Below are positions 19,901-28,534 of a stretch of DNA of 64,000 nt, in pieces (the first letter of the stretch is position 1; every line of letters starts with the position of its first letter). Below the pieces are notes generated by a model, which saw only the letters and a list, made by a program, of their open reading frames with translations, was not told the DNA's origin and did no database searches. Position numbers and translations under genes: made by a program. The DNA is from Jeotgalibaca caeni (lineage in GTDB: Bacteria > Bacillota > Bacilli > Lactobacillales > Aerococcaceae): the NCBI RefSeq assembly GCF_028863945.1, contig NZ_JARBEA010000002.1:19387-83386 (forward strand), written 5' to 3'.

Positions 19901-20761
19901 CAGTTCTTGTTCTGCTTCTTCTAACTGTTCGCGTGCATCTGCCAATTCTTCTTGACCTTCGAAGATTTCTTTACGACCTTCTGCCCGAATCTCGTTGATC
20001 CGTTCCATCGGCCGACCATTCAGAGCAAGTTCGATTTCTTCACTTTTCGTAGCGATGGAATCTTCATACTCTGCTGAATAAGCTATGAAATCTTGTGCCT
20101 CTTTCACTCTTACAAACATTTCGGTAAACAAATCTCCGGTTAAGTCTTCCTCTACGACCACGCCGAAGCCGTCCAAGGTTCCCTTGCCGACTTGGCTAGT
20201 TCCTCGACTGATTTCTTCTATATATAAAGGGGACTGAACAAATCCCACTACCTCGTACTCTTGATTGTTTAGGGAAACGGGTGCGTCTTCATGATCCTCT
20301 TGCTGGAAGGATATGGTGTCGCCGATTTCATATGCTTCTAGTAAAAAAGGAATGGCATCTAGCGCAATTTCTCCACTTGTTTCCGGCAGACGTCCTTCTA
20401 CCACGGCATAATCATTGATGGATTGCCTATTTGTTGAATAAGGAAAAATCCGCAGCAATGATTCTCCGTCTTTCACCGCGACATCGATGGTTTGGATGGG
20501 TTCAATCTGGAGCCCATCCACTTCCGCCAATGCTTCCCTATCCTCTTCTTGAATGCCATAAGTAGATAACACACGAACATCAAAAAGCTGGTTTTCCTCA
20601 TAATACTGATCAGCAGTATCAATCATATCCGGCCCGGTTGCGCTGATACCGGCATAAAACCCGACTCCCAACAAGATGATAGCGAACAAGGCTAGAAAAC
20701 GAGCTTTGTTATTTCCAATTGTTTTCCATATATCTTTCCATAGTGCTTGTTTCTTTCCCAC
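16961..20761 (-). CDS. Very large FtsX/MacB-type ABC transporter permease with a long extracellular coiled coil
   Basis: A 1266-residue permease. The first transmembrane helix (about residues 18-40, NNKARFLALFAIILLGVGFYAG) is followed by an extracytoplasmic domain to about 235. Then comes about 450 residues of Ala/Glu/Gln-rich heptad-like sequence, with repeated segments such as EQLEEAEQELADAKTEL and EQARTELEAARKQLEEGQ. The first FtsX helix group lies at about 730-890 (MVDEQRQQMGTMKGLGYS). A second half starts at about 915 (NLVRYKVRNSMTVIGVAGCMALI) and ends in three helices with ERIRELSTIKVLGFY. The partner ATPase is 12 bases upstream in the same operon. The coiled coil could span the wall and act mechanically or hold a partner; the substrate is unknown. 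Confidence 0.85.
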   Translation of the reverse strand: MGKKQALWKDIWKTIGNNKARFLALFAIILLGVGFYAGISATGPDMIDTADQYYEENQLFDVRVLSTYGIQEEDREALAEVDGLQIEPIQTIDVAVKDGESLLRIFPYSTNRQSINDYAVVEGRLPETSGEIALDAIPFLLEAYEIGDTISFQQEDHEDAPVSLNNQEYEVVGFVQSPLYIEEISRGTSQVGKGTLDGFGVVVEEDLTGDLFTEMFVRVKEAQDFIAYSAEYEDSIATKSEEIELALNGRPMERINEIRAEGRKEIFEGQEELADAREQLEEAEQELADAKTELKEARATYEENLALFQSEIQAAEEEIAAQQATIDQGLMEYKEGLAAWEAGAQEYAAAKESWDMQRETFLQQAEGAPTLEELAQNPFPTPEGQQLAQQIQRVLEGEAEIAMARNQLQMHIQTLEAQEAELQGAKTQLEADKQTAAALLAEVEALRAALGEQPATLANRQAQLQTIRQYIAEPIEEWTPEEIAERRQIVEAQGNVTLLYQPFLQFLNGEIPASAVPIAEEEGIQNQIIAQMDALAQTEAALAAYQMEERERVLSEQSQQLEQAKSLVDDNAQELDNQSAALQEARTVLENEVQKAMQDIRGQVAAADQQFAEQGAALEQARTELEAARKQLEEGQVQLDSGREQLAAERAEGEAALADALAQIEAGEAEYEEGLRTFEAERADAEEEIQEGEVALSKAIEELQQLDEPVYFVQDRSINPGYEGYGDNANRISAIASIFPVFFFMIAALVSFTTMTRMVDEQRQQMGTMKGLGYSNFDIAKKFIVYAGIACVAGTALGLLAGYHLFPTIIFQAYSSLYNLPDVEINYYLSYALIAFLVALLCTVGPALLATTRSLRENPSALMRPKAPKKGKRVLLERIPFIWNHLGFNAKITVRNLVRYKVRNSMTVIGVAGCMALILTGFALRNSISGLADTQFDEIMKYDAIVALQPDLTNEQMDTYIEEVESYPEIFQHLPVLLANYRAEKAGISNQEVNVMVPETKEELSDFVRLQERDKDVSHQLTDEGAIISEKLAILLEVEPGDEVVLQDDEEATYSIPIQAVTENYTGHYLYLSPDLYESIFSESFEPSGDLLLYEADAAWQSTFAEEMMENAPVALITFMDLVDQAFADTLASLDIITLVLIISAAALAFVVLYNLTNINVSERIRELSTIKVLGFYPLEVSMYIYRETFILTLIGILVGFGFGNVLATILLKMVEVDFMLFPITILPLSYVYSAILTLIFSFVVMVIMHYKLKNVDMMEALKSVE

Positions 20762-20773
20762 ATCCTCAGCCCC

Positions 20774-21475
20774 TTACCATTCGATTTCTGTTACAGGCTT
20801 CGGATTTTTATTTTCCCGTACGGCCCGCACTTTAGCATTATTGATTTCAATAATACGGTTCGCCATCGGTGCAATGGCTTGGTTGTGGGTGATCACAATG
20901 ACGGTCGTTCCTGTTTGCTGACACGTTTCTTGCAACAAACGCAGGACCTGTTTCCCAGTTTCATAGTCCAATGCTCCCGTTGGCTCATCACATAGAAGGA
21001 GCTTCGGTTGCTTGGCAATCGCACGGGCAATGGCGACGCGCTGCTGTTCCCCACCAGAAAGTTGAGCCGGGAAATTGTCCATTCGTTCGCCGAGCCCTAC
21101 ACTCTCCATTACTTCCGTAGAGTCTAAGGCACGTTCAGATATTTGAGAAGCAAGTTCTACATTTTCTTTCGCAGTGAGGTTGGGAACTAAATTATAAAAC
21201 TGGAAAACAAAGCCCACATCGTACCGGCGATACGTTGTCAGTTGCTTATCAGTGAAGTGAGCAATATCGGTGCCGTCAATTAGAACCTCTCCTTCGTCCG
21301 CCTTGTCCATTCCACCTAGAATATTCAAAACAGTCGATTTACCGGCTCCAGATGGTCCTAGAATCACCACGAATTCGCCTTGTTGAATATCAAAGTTGAT
21401 ATCATTATTGGCGACAATCGTTGATTCACCCATTTGATAATATTTGCTGACGTTCTTTAACGAGATATAGGCCAT
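20774..21475 (-). CDS. ABC transporter ATP-binding protein (MacB/LolD type)
   Basis: ATPase partner of the large permease next to it. From the ATG at 21475 it has 233 residues, with Walker [11 protein letters not shown]-loop [20 protein letters not shown], signature [14 protein letters not shown] and Walker [13 protein letters not shown]. These are the features of the FtsE/LolD/MacB group that drives FtsX-fold permeases. The frame also opens at a TTG seven codons upstream, but that region holds the purine-rich GAAGGAAAGAGTGGAAG ribosome site. It lies 27 bases after the nitroreductase-like gene. Confidence 0.92.
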   Translation of the reverse strand: MAYISLKNVSKYYQMGESTIVANNDINFDIQQGEFVVILGPSGAGKSTVLNILGGMDKADEGEVLIDGTDIAHFTDKQLTTYRRYDVGFVFQFYNLVPNLTAKENVELASQISERALDSTEVMESVGLGERMDNFPAQLSGGEQQRVAIARAIAKQPKLLLCDEPTGALDYETGKQVLRLLQETCQQTGTTVIVITHNQAIAPMANRIIEINNAKVRAVRENKNPKPVTEIEW

Positions 21476-21502
21476 TTCTTCCACTCTTTCCTTCAAAATT
21501 AA

Positions 21503-22036
21503 TTAACTAATGATCCGTGTAAATACTTCACTTAATATTGGAGTCCGGTTTTCCACTGGTTCTTCTGTGTAGCCGACTTTTAGAATTTGAATCGGGGTGA
21601 AATCTTGTGGAATACCAAGACGTCTCTTCTGCTCGGGTGCTTCCAACAACTTAACTGTTTTTTGTTCGGATAAGAAATTATAACCCAACAAAATACTCGT
21701 TGCTTGCATCTGCATGTGCGCCATAATCATTCCAGCATATAAAAACATCGATTCCGGTGATTGTTGGTTATCCTTTACAGAAATAATAAAGTAAACCGGG
21801 CCTCCCGTTTTGATCTCGTCACGCGTTTTTTCCGGTAAGTCGGTAATCGGTATTTCTAAGTATTCTTGTGCATATTCGCTACGAATGGCAGAAATGTGGA
21901 ATGATTCTTGTAACTCTTCTACAACCGGTGCAGATTGACCCGCAACTACGATGCTTTCTACTTGAGCATTGGTCAAACGCTCCTCCCTGAATTCGGTACA
22001 TGGTTGGCAAGCGTGCAATACTTTCATAAAGTCCAT
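21503..22036 (-). CDS. Nitroreductase family protein
   Basis: A 177-residue flavin-type nitroreductase-like protein. The N-terminus (ACQPCTEFREERLTNAQVESIVVAGQSAP) follows the family pattern of an RR/FRE motif and a helix ending in AGQSAPS. The C-terminal half has AGMIMAHMQMQATSILLG, the usual helix that packs against FMN, and a short IPQDFTPIQILKVGY segment. Substrate is unknown. It is just upstream of the ABC ATPase with a 27-base gap, so it may be co-transcribed, although a functional tie is not evident. A -10 box TATAAT (minus strand, 22092-22097) lies about 56 bases upstream. Confidence 0.8.
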   Translation of the reverse strand: MDFMKVLHACQPCTEFREERLTNAQVESIVVAGQSAPVVEELQESFHISAIRSEYAQEYLEIPITDLPEKTRDEIKTGGPVYFIISVKDNQQSPESMFLYAGMIMAHMQMQATSILLGYNFLSEQKTVKLLEAPEQKRRLGIPQDFTPIQILKVGYTEEPVENRTPILSEVFTRIIS

Positions 22037-22157
22037 TTTGAATCCCTCTTTCTATGTATGTTATCGTCTATTTTTAGGTCTTCCTCTTTTCATTATACTA
22101 TAACACCCCTTCCAAATTCTTTTTTATCGACTCCTACCTGTATTCATGTCCAAGCTA

Positions 22158-22166
22158 TGCTAAAAT
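22158..22166 (+). promoter_or_regulatory. Extended -10 promoter for the BaiN-type gene
   Basis: TGCTAAAAT, an extended -10. Transcription would begin near 22173, downstream of the ATG at 22165, which supports the TTG at 22192 as the true start. It is back-to-back with a TATAAT for the nitroreductase gene at 22092-22097. Confidence 0.5.
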
Positions 22167-22191
22167 GAGAGAGAATAAGGAGTGTGTAAAG

Positions 22192-23454
22192 TTGAAAAAA
22201 AATGTCATCGTTATCGGTGGAGGAAGCAGCGGCTTGATGGCAGCTGCAACAGCGGCAAAGACCGGCGCTGTCGTTACCTTGCTCGAAAAAAATACCAGTC
22301 TCGGTCGTAAATTGCTGCTAACAGGTGGTGGCCGTTGCAATGTTACCAATAATCGTTCAGAAGAAGAAATTATATCCTATATCCCTGGAAATGGTCGTTT
22401 CCTGCATAGTGCCTTTAACCAATTCAATCAGTTCGACATTATGGAATTTTTTATGTCGCGCGGTGTAGCGTTAAAAGAAGAAGATCACGGACGGATGTTC
22501 CCCGTAACGGACAAGGCACGTACTATTCTCGAAACCTTCATTGAAGAGTTGAAGAAACAAAACGTAACGGTACGCACGAATGTTACAGTGAAGTCCTTGC
22601 GCTTCAATTCTGAGAATGAGGTCGCCGGCGTTTTACTGGATGATGGTGAAGAACTTGCGGCTGATCGTATTGTCCTTGCTACCGGTGGAAAAACGTATTC
22701 TCGAACCGGTTCAAGCGGCGATGGTTATAAATTTGCCAAAGCAGCCGGACATACGATTACAGAACTATATCCAACCGAAGCGCCTATCACTTCCGATGAG
22801 CCATTTATTGCGGAGCGAGTACTAAAAGGCTTGTCTTTACGAAATGTCGCACTGAGTGTGAAAAATAAAAAAGGTAAAAAAGTAGTCACCCATCAAATGG
22901 ACATGATTTTTACCCATTTCGGTGTCTCCGGTCCCGCTGCCCTGCGTTGCTCGATGTTCGTCCACCAAACCAAGAAACGAGACAAGGTTGAAGAAGTGGA
23001 CATGACCTTGGATGTGTTCCCCGACAAGAGTGCCGGTCAACTGGAACAAGAATTGATGCGCTTGATAAAGGAAGCACCGAATAAATCTGTCAAAAACGGT
23101 TGGAAAGATTTGATGCCTGAACGGTATTTGCTTTTTGGACTTGAAAAAGCCTCCATTGATCCGGACGAAGCATTGAAGACATTGACGCCGGGAGTCATAA
23201 AAGCCTTCGTTGAATTTTGTAAAGACTTTTCCTTTACTGTAAATGGCACGCAGCCATTAGACAAAGCCTTTGTGACAGGCGGCGGTGTGTCAACGAAAGA
23301 AGTAAATCCTAAAACGATGGAAAGCAAAAAGGCAAAAGGTCTTTACTTTTGCGGCGAATTATTGGACTACAATGGCTATACAGGTGGCTACAACATTACC
23401 GGTGCCTTTGTGACCGGTCATACGGCCGGGTTCCACGCAGCAACTGATGAATAG
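22192..23454 (+). CDS. BaiN/HI0933-family NAD(P)/FAD-dependent oxidoreductase
   Basis: A flavoprotein of the HI0933/BaiN (YhiN) group. The dinucleotide-binding motif GGGSSGLMAAATAA is at the N-terminus, followed by GRKLLLTGGGRCNVTNN, the signature of this family. GGKTYSRTGSSGDGY lies in mid-protein, and the C-terminal GLYFCGELLDYNGYTGGYNITGAFVTG closes the FAD site. Length is about 420 residues. The TTG at 22192 has an AAGGAG site nine bases upstream. The ATG at 22165 lies before the likely transcription start. The function in most species is unknown. It is monocistronic, with its own promoter and a strong terminator. Confidence 0.9.
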   Translation: MKKNVIVIGGGSSGLMAAATAAKTGAVVTLLEKNTSLGRKLLLTGGGRCNVTNNRSEEEIISYIPGNGRFLHSAFNQFNQFDIMEFFMSRGVALKEEDHGRMFPVTDKARTILETFIEELKKQNVTVRTNVTVKSLRFNSENEVAGVLLDDGEELAADRIVLATGGKTYSRTGSSGDGYKFAKAAGHTITELYPTEAPITSDEPFIAERVLKGLSLRNVALSVKNKKGKKVVTHQMDMIFTHFGVSGPAALRCSMFVHQTKKRDKVEEVDMTLDVFPDKSAGQLEQELMRLIKEAPNKSVKNGWKDLMPERYLLFGLEKASIDPDEALKTLTPGVIKAFVEFCKDFSFTVNGTQPLDKAFVTGGGVSTKEVNPKTMESKKAKGLYFCGELLDYNGYTGGYNITGAFVTGHTAGFHAATDE

Positions 23455-23470
23455 TACTCTTCCTAAACAG

Positions 23471-23514
23471 AAAACAAGGTTCGAGCAAATTATTATGCTC
23501 GAACCTTGTTTTTA
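23471..23514. terminator. Bidirectional terminator between BaiN-type and RlmI-type genes
   Basis: AACAAGGTTCGAGCA (23473-23487) pairs exactly over 15 bases with TGCTCGAACCTTGTT (23496-23510). A-run before and T-run after serve both convergent genes. Confidence 0.92.
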
Positions 23515-23516
23515 TG

Positions 23517-24701
23517 TTATTTATTCACTAATTGAATAACAAATACTTTTAGATAGTTACTAATGTGGCTGCTTTTTGGAGCAGGGAAATCTTCTGGCAA
23601 GCTGAATTCCTCTACTAAACGGAAGGTTTTTCCTTTTTTGGTAAATGCTCGCTTGATATCCTCTAAGAACGAATCGCGCTTATAGCTCGCTGCGTTTGAA
23701 GAGAAAATGAAGGTTCCTTGGTTAGAGGCAATATCAATCAACTCTTCAATCATGCCGCTGTAGTCCTTCGTCACGGAAAAAGTACGTTTCTTCGTCCGGG
23801 CAAAACTTGGCGGATCAACCACAATTAAATCAAACAGCAATTCATTCCGTTTGGCATAGCGAAGGTAATCAAATACATCCATTACTCGAATCGTGTGGTC
23901 ATCTGGATTCAGGCCGTTTACTTCAAATTGTTCCCGTGTTTTCTCCAAAGAACGGTTCGCCACATCGACACTCGTTGTATGAACTGCACCGCCCATAGCA
24001 GCCGCTACTGAAAAAGCACCGGTATAACTAAAGGTATTGAGGACGGTTCTGCCTGCTGCGTACTTTTCCAAGATGGCATTGCGTACGTGACGTTGGTCAA
24101 GGAAAATACCGGTCATCCATCCTTCATCCAAGTATGTTGCGTACTGGATGCCGTTTTCTCGAACGAGAAGCGGTGCCGGAGCTTCCTCTCCGTACAAGTA
24201 GCTGCTCGCTTGTTCATCATTTGCTTGATAGCGATGTTTTTCGTAAGCTCCCTTGATAAAAGGAAATACTTCCTTAAAGGCTTGGATGATTTCGTCTTGA
24301 TACGTGTAGATTCCCTCACTGTACCAAGAGAAAACAGCATACTGATTATAATAATCTACGGTTAGCCCAGGAATCCCGTCCCCTTCTGCATTGAACAGAC
24401 GGAACGCATTTGTTTCTTCATTATGGAGTAAGAGCTGGCGTCTGTTCTTCGCTCCTTGGAACTGCTCCTTGAAGAAGGCACGGTTCAACGTCGTTCCCTC
24501 TTTATGCGAGTATACCCATCCTAGTCCCTTGTTTTGCTTTGCTAAATAGGCCATTGCTAAGAATTGGTTTTCTGGCGTCAGAAGGGTCACGATTTCCCCT
24601 TCCTCGAACGCTACTTCTTTTTCAAATGTATACTCTGTTAACAAAGGCGCTCCCTGCTTTATTGCACGAACTGCTCGTTTACTTACTGCTAGTTTTTTCA
24701 T
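23517..24701 (-). CDS. Class I SAM-dependent rRNA methyltransferase, RlmI family
   Basis: A 394-residue protein of the RlmI/COG1092 family, which methylates cytosine C5 in 23S rRNA. The N-terminal PUA domain (about residues 1-75, AIKQGAPLLTEYTFEKEV) precedes an EEHB-like domain and a Rossmann methyltransferase domain. The latter has GIFLDQRHVRNAI, the SAM motif VLNTFSYTGAFSVAAAMGG, SVDVANRSLEKTREQFEVNG, and the catalytic-region motif DPPSFAR. The AAAGGAG site fits the ATG at 24701. It is separated from ltaS by divergent promoters. The exact target base is by analogy with E. coli RlmI. Confidence 0.9.
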   Translation of the reverse strand: MKKLAVSKRAVRAIKQGAPLLTEYTFEKEVAFEEGEIVTLLTPENQFLAMAYLAKQNKGLGWVYSHKEGTTLNRAFFKEQFQGAKNRRQLLLHNEETNAFRLFNAEGDGIPGLTVDYYNQYAVFSWYSEGIYTYQDEIIQAFKEVFPFIKGAYEKHRYQANDEQASSYLYGEEAPAPLLVRENGIQYATYLDEGWMTGIFLDQRHVRNAILEKYAAGRTVLNTFSYTGAFSVAAAMGGAVHTTSVDVANRSLEKTREQFEVNGLNPDDHTIRVMDVFDYLRYAKRNELLFDLIVVDPPSFARTKKRTFSVTKDYSGMIEELIDIASNQGTFIFSSNAASYKRDSFLEDIKRAFTKKGKTFRLVEEFSLPEDFPAPKSSHISNYLKVFVIQLVNK

Positions 24702-24763
24702 TTTATTTACTCCTTTTTTTCTGTAAACTTCTTTAAATTTTCATTCATTTTCATGAACTTCAT

Positions 24764-24792
24764 TTGACTACTTTCCCGTGTCGCCGTATAAT
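24764..24792 (+). promoter_or_regulatory. ltaS promoter
   Basis: -35 TTGACT (24764-24769), exactly 17 bases, -10 TATAAT (24787-24792). Near-consensus sigma-A promoter with a leader of about 75 bases before the start codon, in keeping with strong constitutive expression. Confidence 0.85.
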
Positions 24793-24873
24793 ATCAATAC
24801 CAATTTACTTATTATTTACAACATTACAAAAACTTTACATATATAAGTTTCATAAGAAAAAGGAGTGATTACC

Positions 24874-27054
24874 TTGCTACAAAAATTGAAAGAAACAACG
24901 CCCACGAGGGTTGGTTTCTTCCTACTTGCTGTGATTTTTTTCTGGCTAAAAACCTATCTTGCTTATCATCTAGAATTTTCTCTAGGGGTTGAGGGAATCT
25001 ATCAGCATTTTCTCTTATTCCTGAATCCACTAGCTAGTTCCCTGCTACTCTTCAGTCTCTCTTTCTGGTTTTCCGATGCGAAGCGAGGCTACCGTGCTCT
25101 CTTTGTCATCTATTTCCTTAACTCGCTACTCTTATTCGCTAATATTCTTTACTACCGAGAATTCAGCGATTTTATTACGATAAAAGCAGTTCTTAGTGCT
25201 ACTACAACCACTAAAAGTATTGGTGCCAGCATCTTCCAGATGTTCCATTTACAGGATATTCTTTACTGGATTGACTTCTTTCTCCTCATTTGGTTGTTCC
25301 GGAAAAGAAAAACGACCGTTCAGGCAGGAGCTCCGCTCAAGAAACGAATGGCGATTGGCACATTAGCTCTTTCAGTGGTTATTTTCTTGGTCAATTTAGG
25401 TTTGGCGGAAATTGATCGCCCTCAATTATTGACCCGGACCTTCGACCGTAACTACATTGTAAAATATTTAGGGATGAATGTGTACACAATTTACGACGGA
25501 ATCCAAACTGCACAAGCAAATGCTGTCCGTGCGAGCGCAGATAGCTCCGATATGGCTCCTGTACTTGATTATGTAGACGACCACTATGCTGCGCCAACAG
25601 AGGATTATTTTGGCCAAACAGAAGGCCGAAATGTTGTCTTTATCCATTTGGAAAGTATGCAACAATTTCTAATTGATTTATCCTTAACGGAAGAAAATGG
25701 TGTTACAAGTGAAGTCACACCTTTCTTGAATCAACTCTATCATAGTCCAGACTCTTATAGTTTCTCAAACTTTTTCCATCAAACCAGTCAAGGAAAAACA
25801 AGTGATGCCGAGTTATTGATTGATAATTCCTTATTCGGATTGCCGCAAGGTTCTGCCTTCACTCAAGTCGGAGCGGATAACACCTTCCACTCCACTCCTC
25901 AGATCTTAAAGGATAAAGGCTATACAAGTGCCGTTTTCCATGGGAACGTTGGCTCCTTCTGGGACCGCGACAATGTTTATAAGTCTTTTGGATATGATTA
26001 TTTCTTTAGTTCTGAAACAAGCTATACCTTGAATGAAGAGAATTCATTGGAGTACGGATTAAAGGATAAATTGTTCTTCCAAGAATCGGTACAGTACTTA
26101 GAACAAATGCAGCAACCGTTCTATACGAAGTTCATTACCGTTTCGAATCACTTCCCGTTCCCTCCTGATGAATTGAATACCGTTTTCGACATCCCGGATA
26201 CGGAAGATGAAACCATCAATGGCTTCTTTAATACCGTTCACTATGCGGATGAATCGTTAGAGGAATTCTTCCAGTACATGAAAGACAGTGGTTTGTACGA
26301 AAACACTATTTTTGTTCTATACGGTGACCACTATGGAATCTCAAACTCACGGAACAAAACACTGGCTCCACTGTTAGATAAAGACCCTGAAACATGGAAT
26401 GACTACGAGAACACGATGCTTCAACGTGTCCCACTCATTATCCACGCTCCAGGAATTGGAACAGGTGGAATCAACGATACATACGGTGGACAAGTTGACG
26501 TCATGCCAACGGTTCTTCACTTATTGGGGATTGATACACAGTCTTATATTCAAATGGGACAAGATTTACTTTCTCCAGATCGAGATAACTTGGTTGTCCT
26601 AAGAAACGGGAATGTCATTTCCCCTATCTATACAGCTCTTGGCAATAACTTGTATGATACGGCAACTGGAAACCCCATCTACCTTGATCCAGAGATGGAA
26701 AGTCCGATTGCTGCGAAAGTACAAGAATTGAAGGAAGCCGGACAAATGCAATTAAATATGTCTGACCAAGTGGTTAACGGTGATTTGCTCCGCTTCTATT
26801 CGCCGCCAAACTTCACACCGGCAGACAAATCCTTACACAATTACCTCGATTCCCCTGCGAAACTTTTGGAGGACTTCCAGTCATCTGGCGAGGAAGGAAC
26901 TTCCTTGCTCCAAGAAAACAATGGCGAATCAACAGTTCCTCTTTATCAAACCGATGCTCCAGAGTTTCCGGGCAACCAACCTGCCTCTGTTGAAGAAGGA
27001 ACAGAAGAAAGCAGTGAACTTCCAACAGAGCCTGTGGAAGAAACAGAAGAATAA
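24874..27054 (+). CDS. ltaS: Lipoteichoic acid synthase
   Basis: LtaS polymerises glycerol phosphate from phosphatidylglycerol onto a glycolipid anchor outside the membrane. Five transmembrane helices occupy about residues 12-190. The extracellular sulfatase-like domain has the metal-binding glutamate in VVFIHLESMQQF (about 260), the catalytic threonine in QTSQGKTSDAE (about 309) with NSLFGLPQGSAF, and YGDHYG. After the domain a low-complexity, Glu/Ser/Pro-rich tail of about 70 residues ends in EETEE. The TTG at 24874 has AAGGAG eight bases before it; the GTG three codons earlier would put the ribosome site too close. Length of about 726 exceeds the usual 640-650 because of the tail. Confidence 0.93.
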   Translation: MLQKLKETTPTRVGFFLLAVIFFWLKTYLAYHLEFSLGVEGIYQHFLLFLNPLASSLLLFSLSFWFSDAKRGYRALFVIYFLNSLLLFANILYYREFSDFITIKAVLSATTTTKSIGASIFQMFHLQDILYWIDFFLLIWLFRKRKTTVQAGAPLKKRMAIGTLALSVVIFLVNLGLAEIDRPQLLTRTFDRNYIVKYLGMNVYTIYDGIQTAQANAVRASADSSDMAPVLDYVDDHYAAPTEDYFGQTEGRNVVFIHLESMQQFLIDLSLTEENGVTSEVTPFLNQLYHSPDSYSFSNFFHQTSQGKTSDAELLIDNSLFGLPQGSAFTQVGADNTFHSTPQILKDKGYTSAVFHGNVGSFWDRDNVYKSFGYDYFFSSETSYTLNEENSLEYGLKDKLFFQESVQYLEQMQQPFYTKFITVSNHFPFPPDELNTVFDIPDTEDETINGFFNTVHYADESLEEFFQYMKDSGLYENTIFVLYGDHYGISNSRNKTLAPLLDKDPETWNDYENTMLQRVPLIIHAPGIGTGGINDTYGGQVDVMPTVLHLLGIDTQSYIQMGQDLLSPDRDNLVVLRNGNVISPIYTALGNNLYDTATGNPIYLDPEMESPIAAKVQELKEAGQMQLNMSDQVVNGDLLRFYSPPNFTPADKSLHNYLDSPAKLLEDFQSSGEEGTSLLQENNGESTVPLYQTDAPEFPGNQPASVEEGTEESSELPTEPVEETEE

Positions 27055-27066
27055 CAAAATAGAAAT

Positions 27067-27110
27067 AGCCCGTTCACACAACGTTAATCAGTTGTGTGAA
27101 CGGGCTTATT
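27067..27110. terminator. Bidirectional terminator between ltaS and the histidine kinase gene
   Basis: AGCCCGTTCACACAAC (27067-27082) pairs exactly over 16 bases with GTTGTGTGAACGGGCT (27091-27106). A strong stem between convergent genes. Confidence 0.9.
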
Positions 27111-27113
27111 TGA

Positions 27114-28523
27114 TTATTCCTTCTCTTTATTAGGCAGTCGAATGGTAAACACGGTTCCCTTACCCGGTTCACTATGGACGCTGATTGTACCACCATGATT
27201 GTCTACTAAGGACTTCACGATTGCTAGACCGATACCCGATTCGCCAAACTTATTATTTTTGCGTGAAATATCTACCTTGTAGAATCGTTCCCAAATACTA
27301 TTCAACTCTTCTTCTGCGATTCCGATTCCTGTATCGGAAACTTGAATCCACGTATATCCCTCTTCCTCTTTTGCCTCCAGCCGAATACTTCCGTTGTCGG
27401 TAAACTGAATAGCGTTATTAGCAAGATTTACAATAATTTGGATAAAGCGATCATAATCGGCATAGACTTTTACTTGTTCTTCCACTTGAACAACAATCTC
27501 GTTGCCTTTACTTGCTGCTTTCTGGCGTAGTTGTTCGTGAACGGTGGTCAGAGCATCGATTGCTAAGAATTCCTGTTTCACCAAAGTCACTTGTTCCGAA
27601 CGAATTTTTTCATAATCCAGATTCTCATTAACCATGCGAATCATTCGCTTCGTTTCCTTATGCATCAGTTCAATACTCCGTTGGCGGCTTTTTTCAGGAA
27701 TCATGTCATGGGCGAGCCCTTCTAAAATGCCATTGATCGTTGTAAGCGGGGTTCGCATTTCATGCGCCACATCCATCATGAATTGACGCCGCAAGTTTTC
27801 TTGTCGTTCAATCTCAACTTCTGACGCTTTCAAGGAACGAGCCATCAAATTGAAATCATGGGAGAGTTCATCAAACTCATCCTTGCCGTAGTCGTCTAAT
27901 GATATATCAAAGTTTCCTTCAGTAATTTCTTTGGCAGCATTTCGCATCCGTACAATTCTGCGGGATAGATAGTTGGCAAAACCGATACTAATCAAGCTCG
28001 CAATCCCGCCCGAAATCAATACGGTCAAGAGGATATGCTTTTGCGTATAGTTAATATCGTTTTGGATGCCGCTAACTGGAGAAGCAACGGCCACGAAGCC
28101 AGAAAACTCTCCAGTTACAGTATGGAACAAGGGCAAATAAACCGTCACGATCGACATATCTTCATTCATGAAGCCACGATCGCGGTAGGACAAGGATAAT
28201 CGTTCCCCTTTCGCCAATTGGTTTAAGTCCTCAGGCGTCAATCCACTGGAATAGCGTGTATCTTCGACCGGATAAACCAACTGATCCTCGTCATCATAAA
28301 GGGCAAGCAAAACATCTTGATGAGAGATCATTTTGATGCCGGCTTCTATTTCTTGAATCGTCATATTTCCATCAATCACCGATTCTGCGTAACCAAAAAG
28401 TTGCGTTTCCTTTTCCTGATAGACATTATCAATGACGAGGCGGACAAAGATCATTCCCGTTGAAAAAACCGTGAATAAAATAACACAGAAAAAGGCCAAT
28501 AAATGTTTATAAAGGTATTTCAA
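27114..28523 (-). CDS. Two-component sensor histidine kinase
   Basis: Membrane sensor kinase of 469 residues. Helix 1 is at about residues 8-30, an extracytoplasmic sensor domain runs to about 160, helix 2 is at about 163-185, then a HAMP domain. HisKA has the phospho-accepting His254 in DVAHEMRTPLTT. The HATPase has the N-box NLANNAIQFTDNG, G1 DTGIGI and G2 GESGIGLAI boxes. It partners the OmpR-type regulator 11 bases upstream. Stimulus is unknown; the neighbour ltaS suggests, but does not show, an envelope signal. I could not assign a specific name such as LisK. Confidence 0.9.
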   Translation of the reverse strand: MKYLYKHLLAFFCVILFTVFSTGMIFVRLVIDNVYQEKETQLFGYAESVIDGNMTIQEIEAGIKMISHQDVLLALYDDEDQLVYPVEDTRYSSGLTPEDLNQLAKGERLSLSYRDRGFMNEDMSIVTVYLPLFHTVTGEFSGFVAVASPVSGIQNDINYTQKHILLTVLISGGIASLISIGFANYLSRRIVRMRNAAKEITEGNFDISLDDYGKDEFDELSHDFNLMARSLKASEVEIERQENLRRQFMMDVAHEMRTPLTTINGILEGLAHDMIPEKSRQRSIELMHKETKRMIRMVNENLDYEKIRSEQVTLVKQEFLAIDALTTVHEQLRQKAASKGNEIVVQVEEQVKVYADYDRFIQIIVNLANNAIQFTDNGSIRLEAKEEEGYTWIQVSDTGIGIAEEELNSIWERFYKVDISRKNNKFGESGIGLAIVKSLVDNHGGTISVHSEPGKGTVFTIRLPNKEKE

Positions 28524-28534
28524 AGACGGGCCTC

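Noticed and set aside
26780..27133. Plus-strand ORF of 117 codons at the end of ltaS
   Set aside because: Overlaps the LtaS tail and the terminator; basic random composition.
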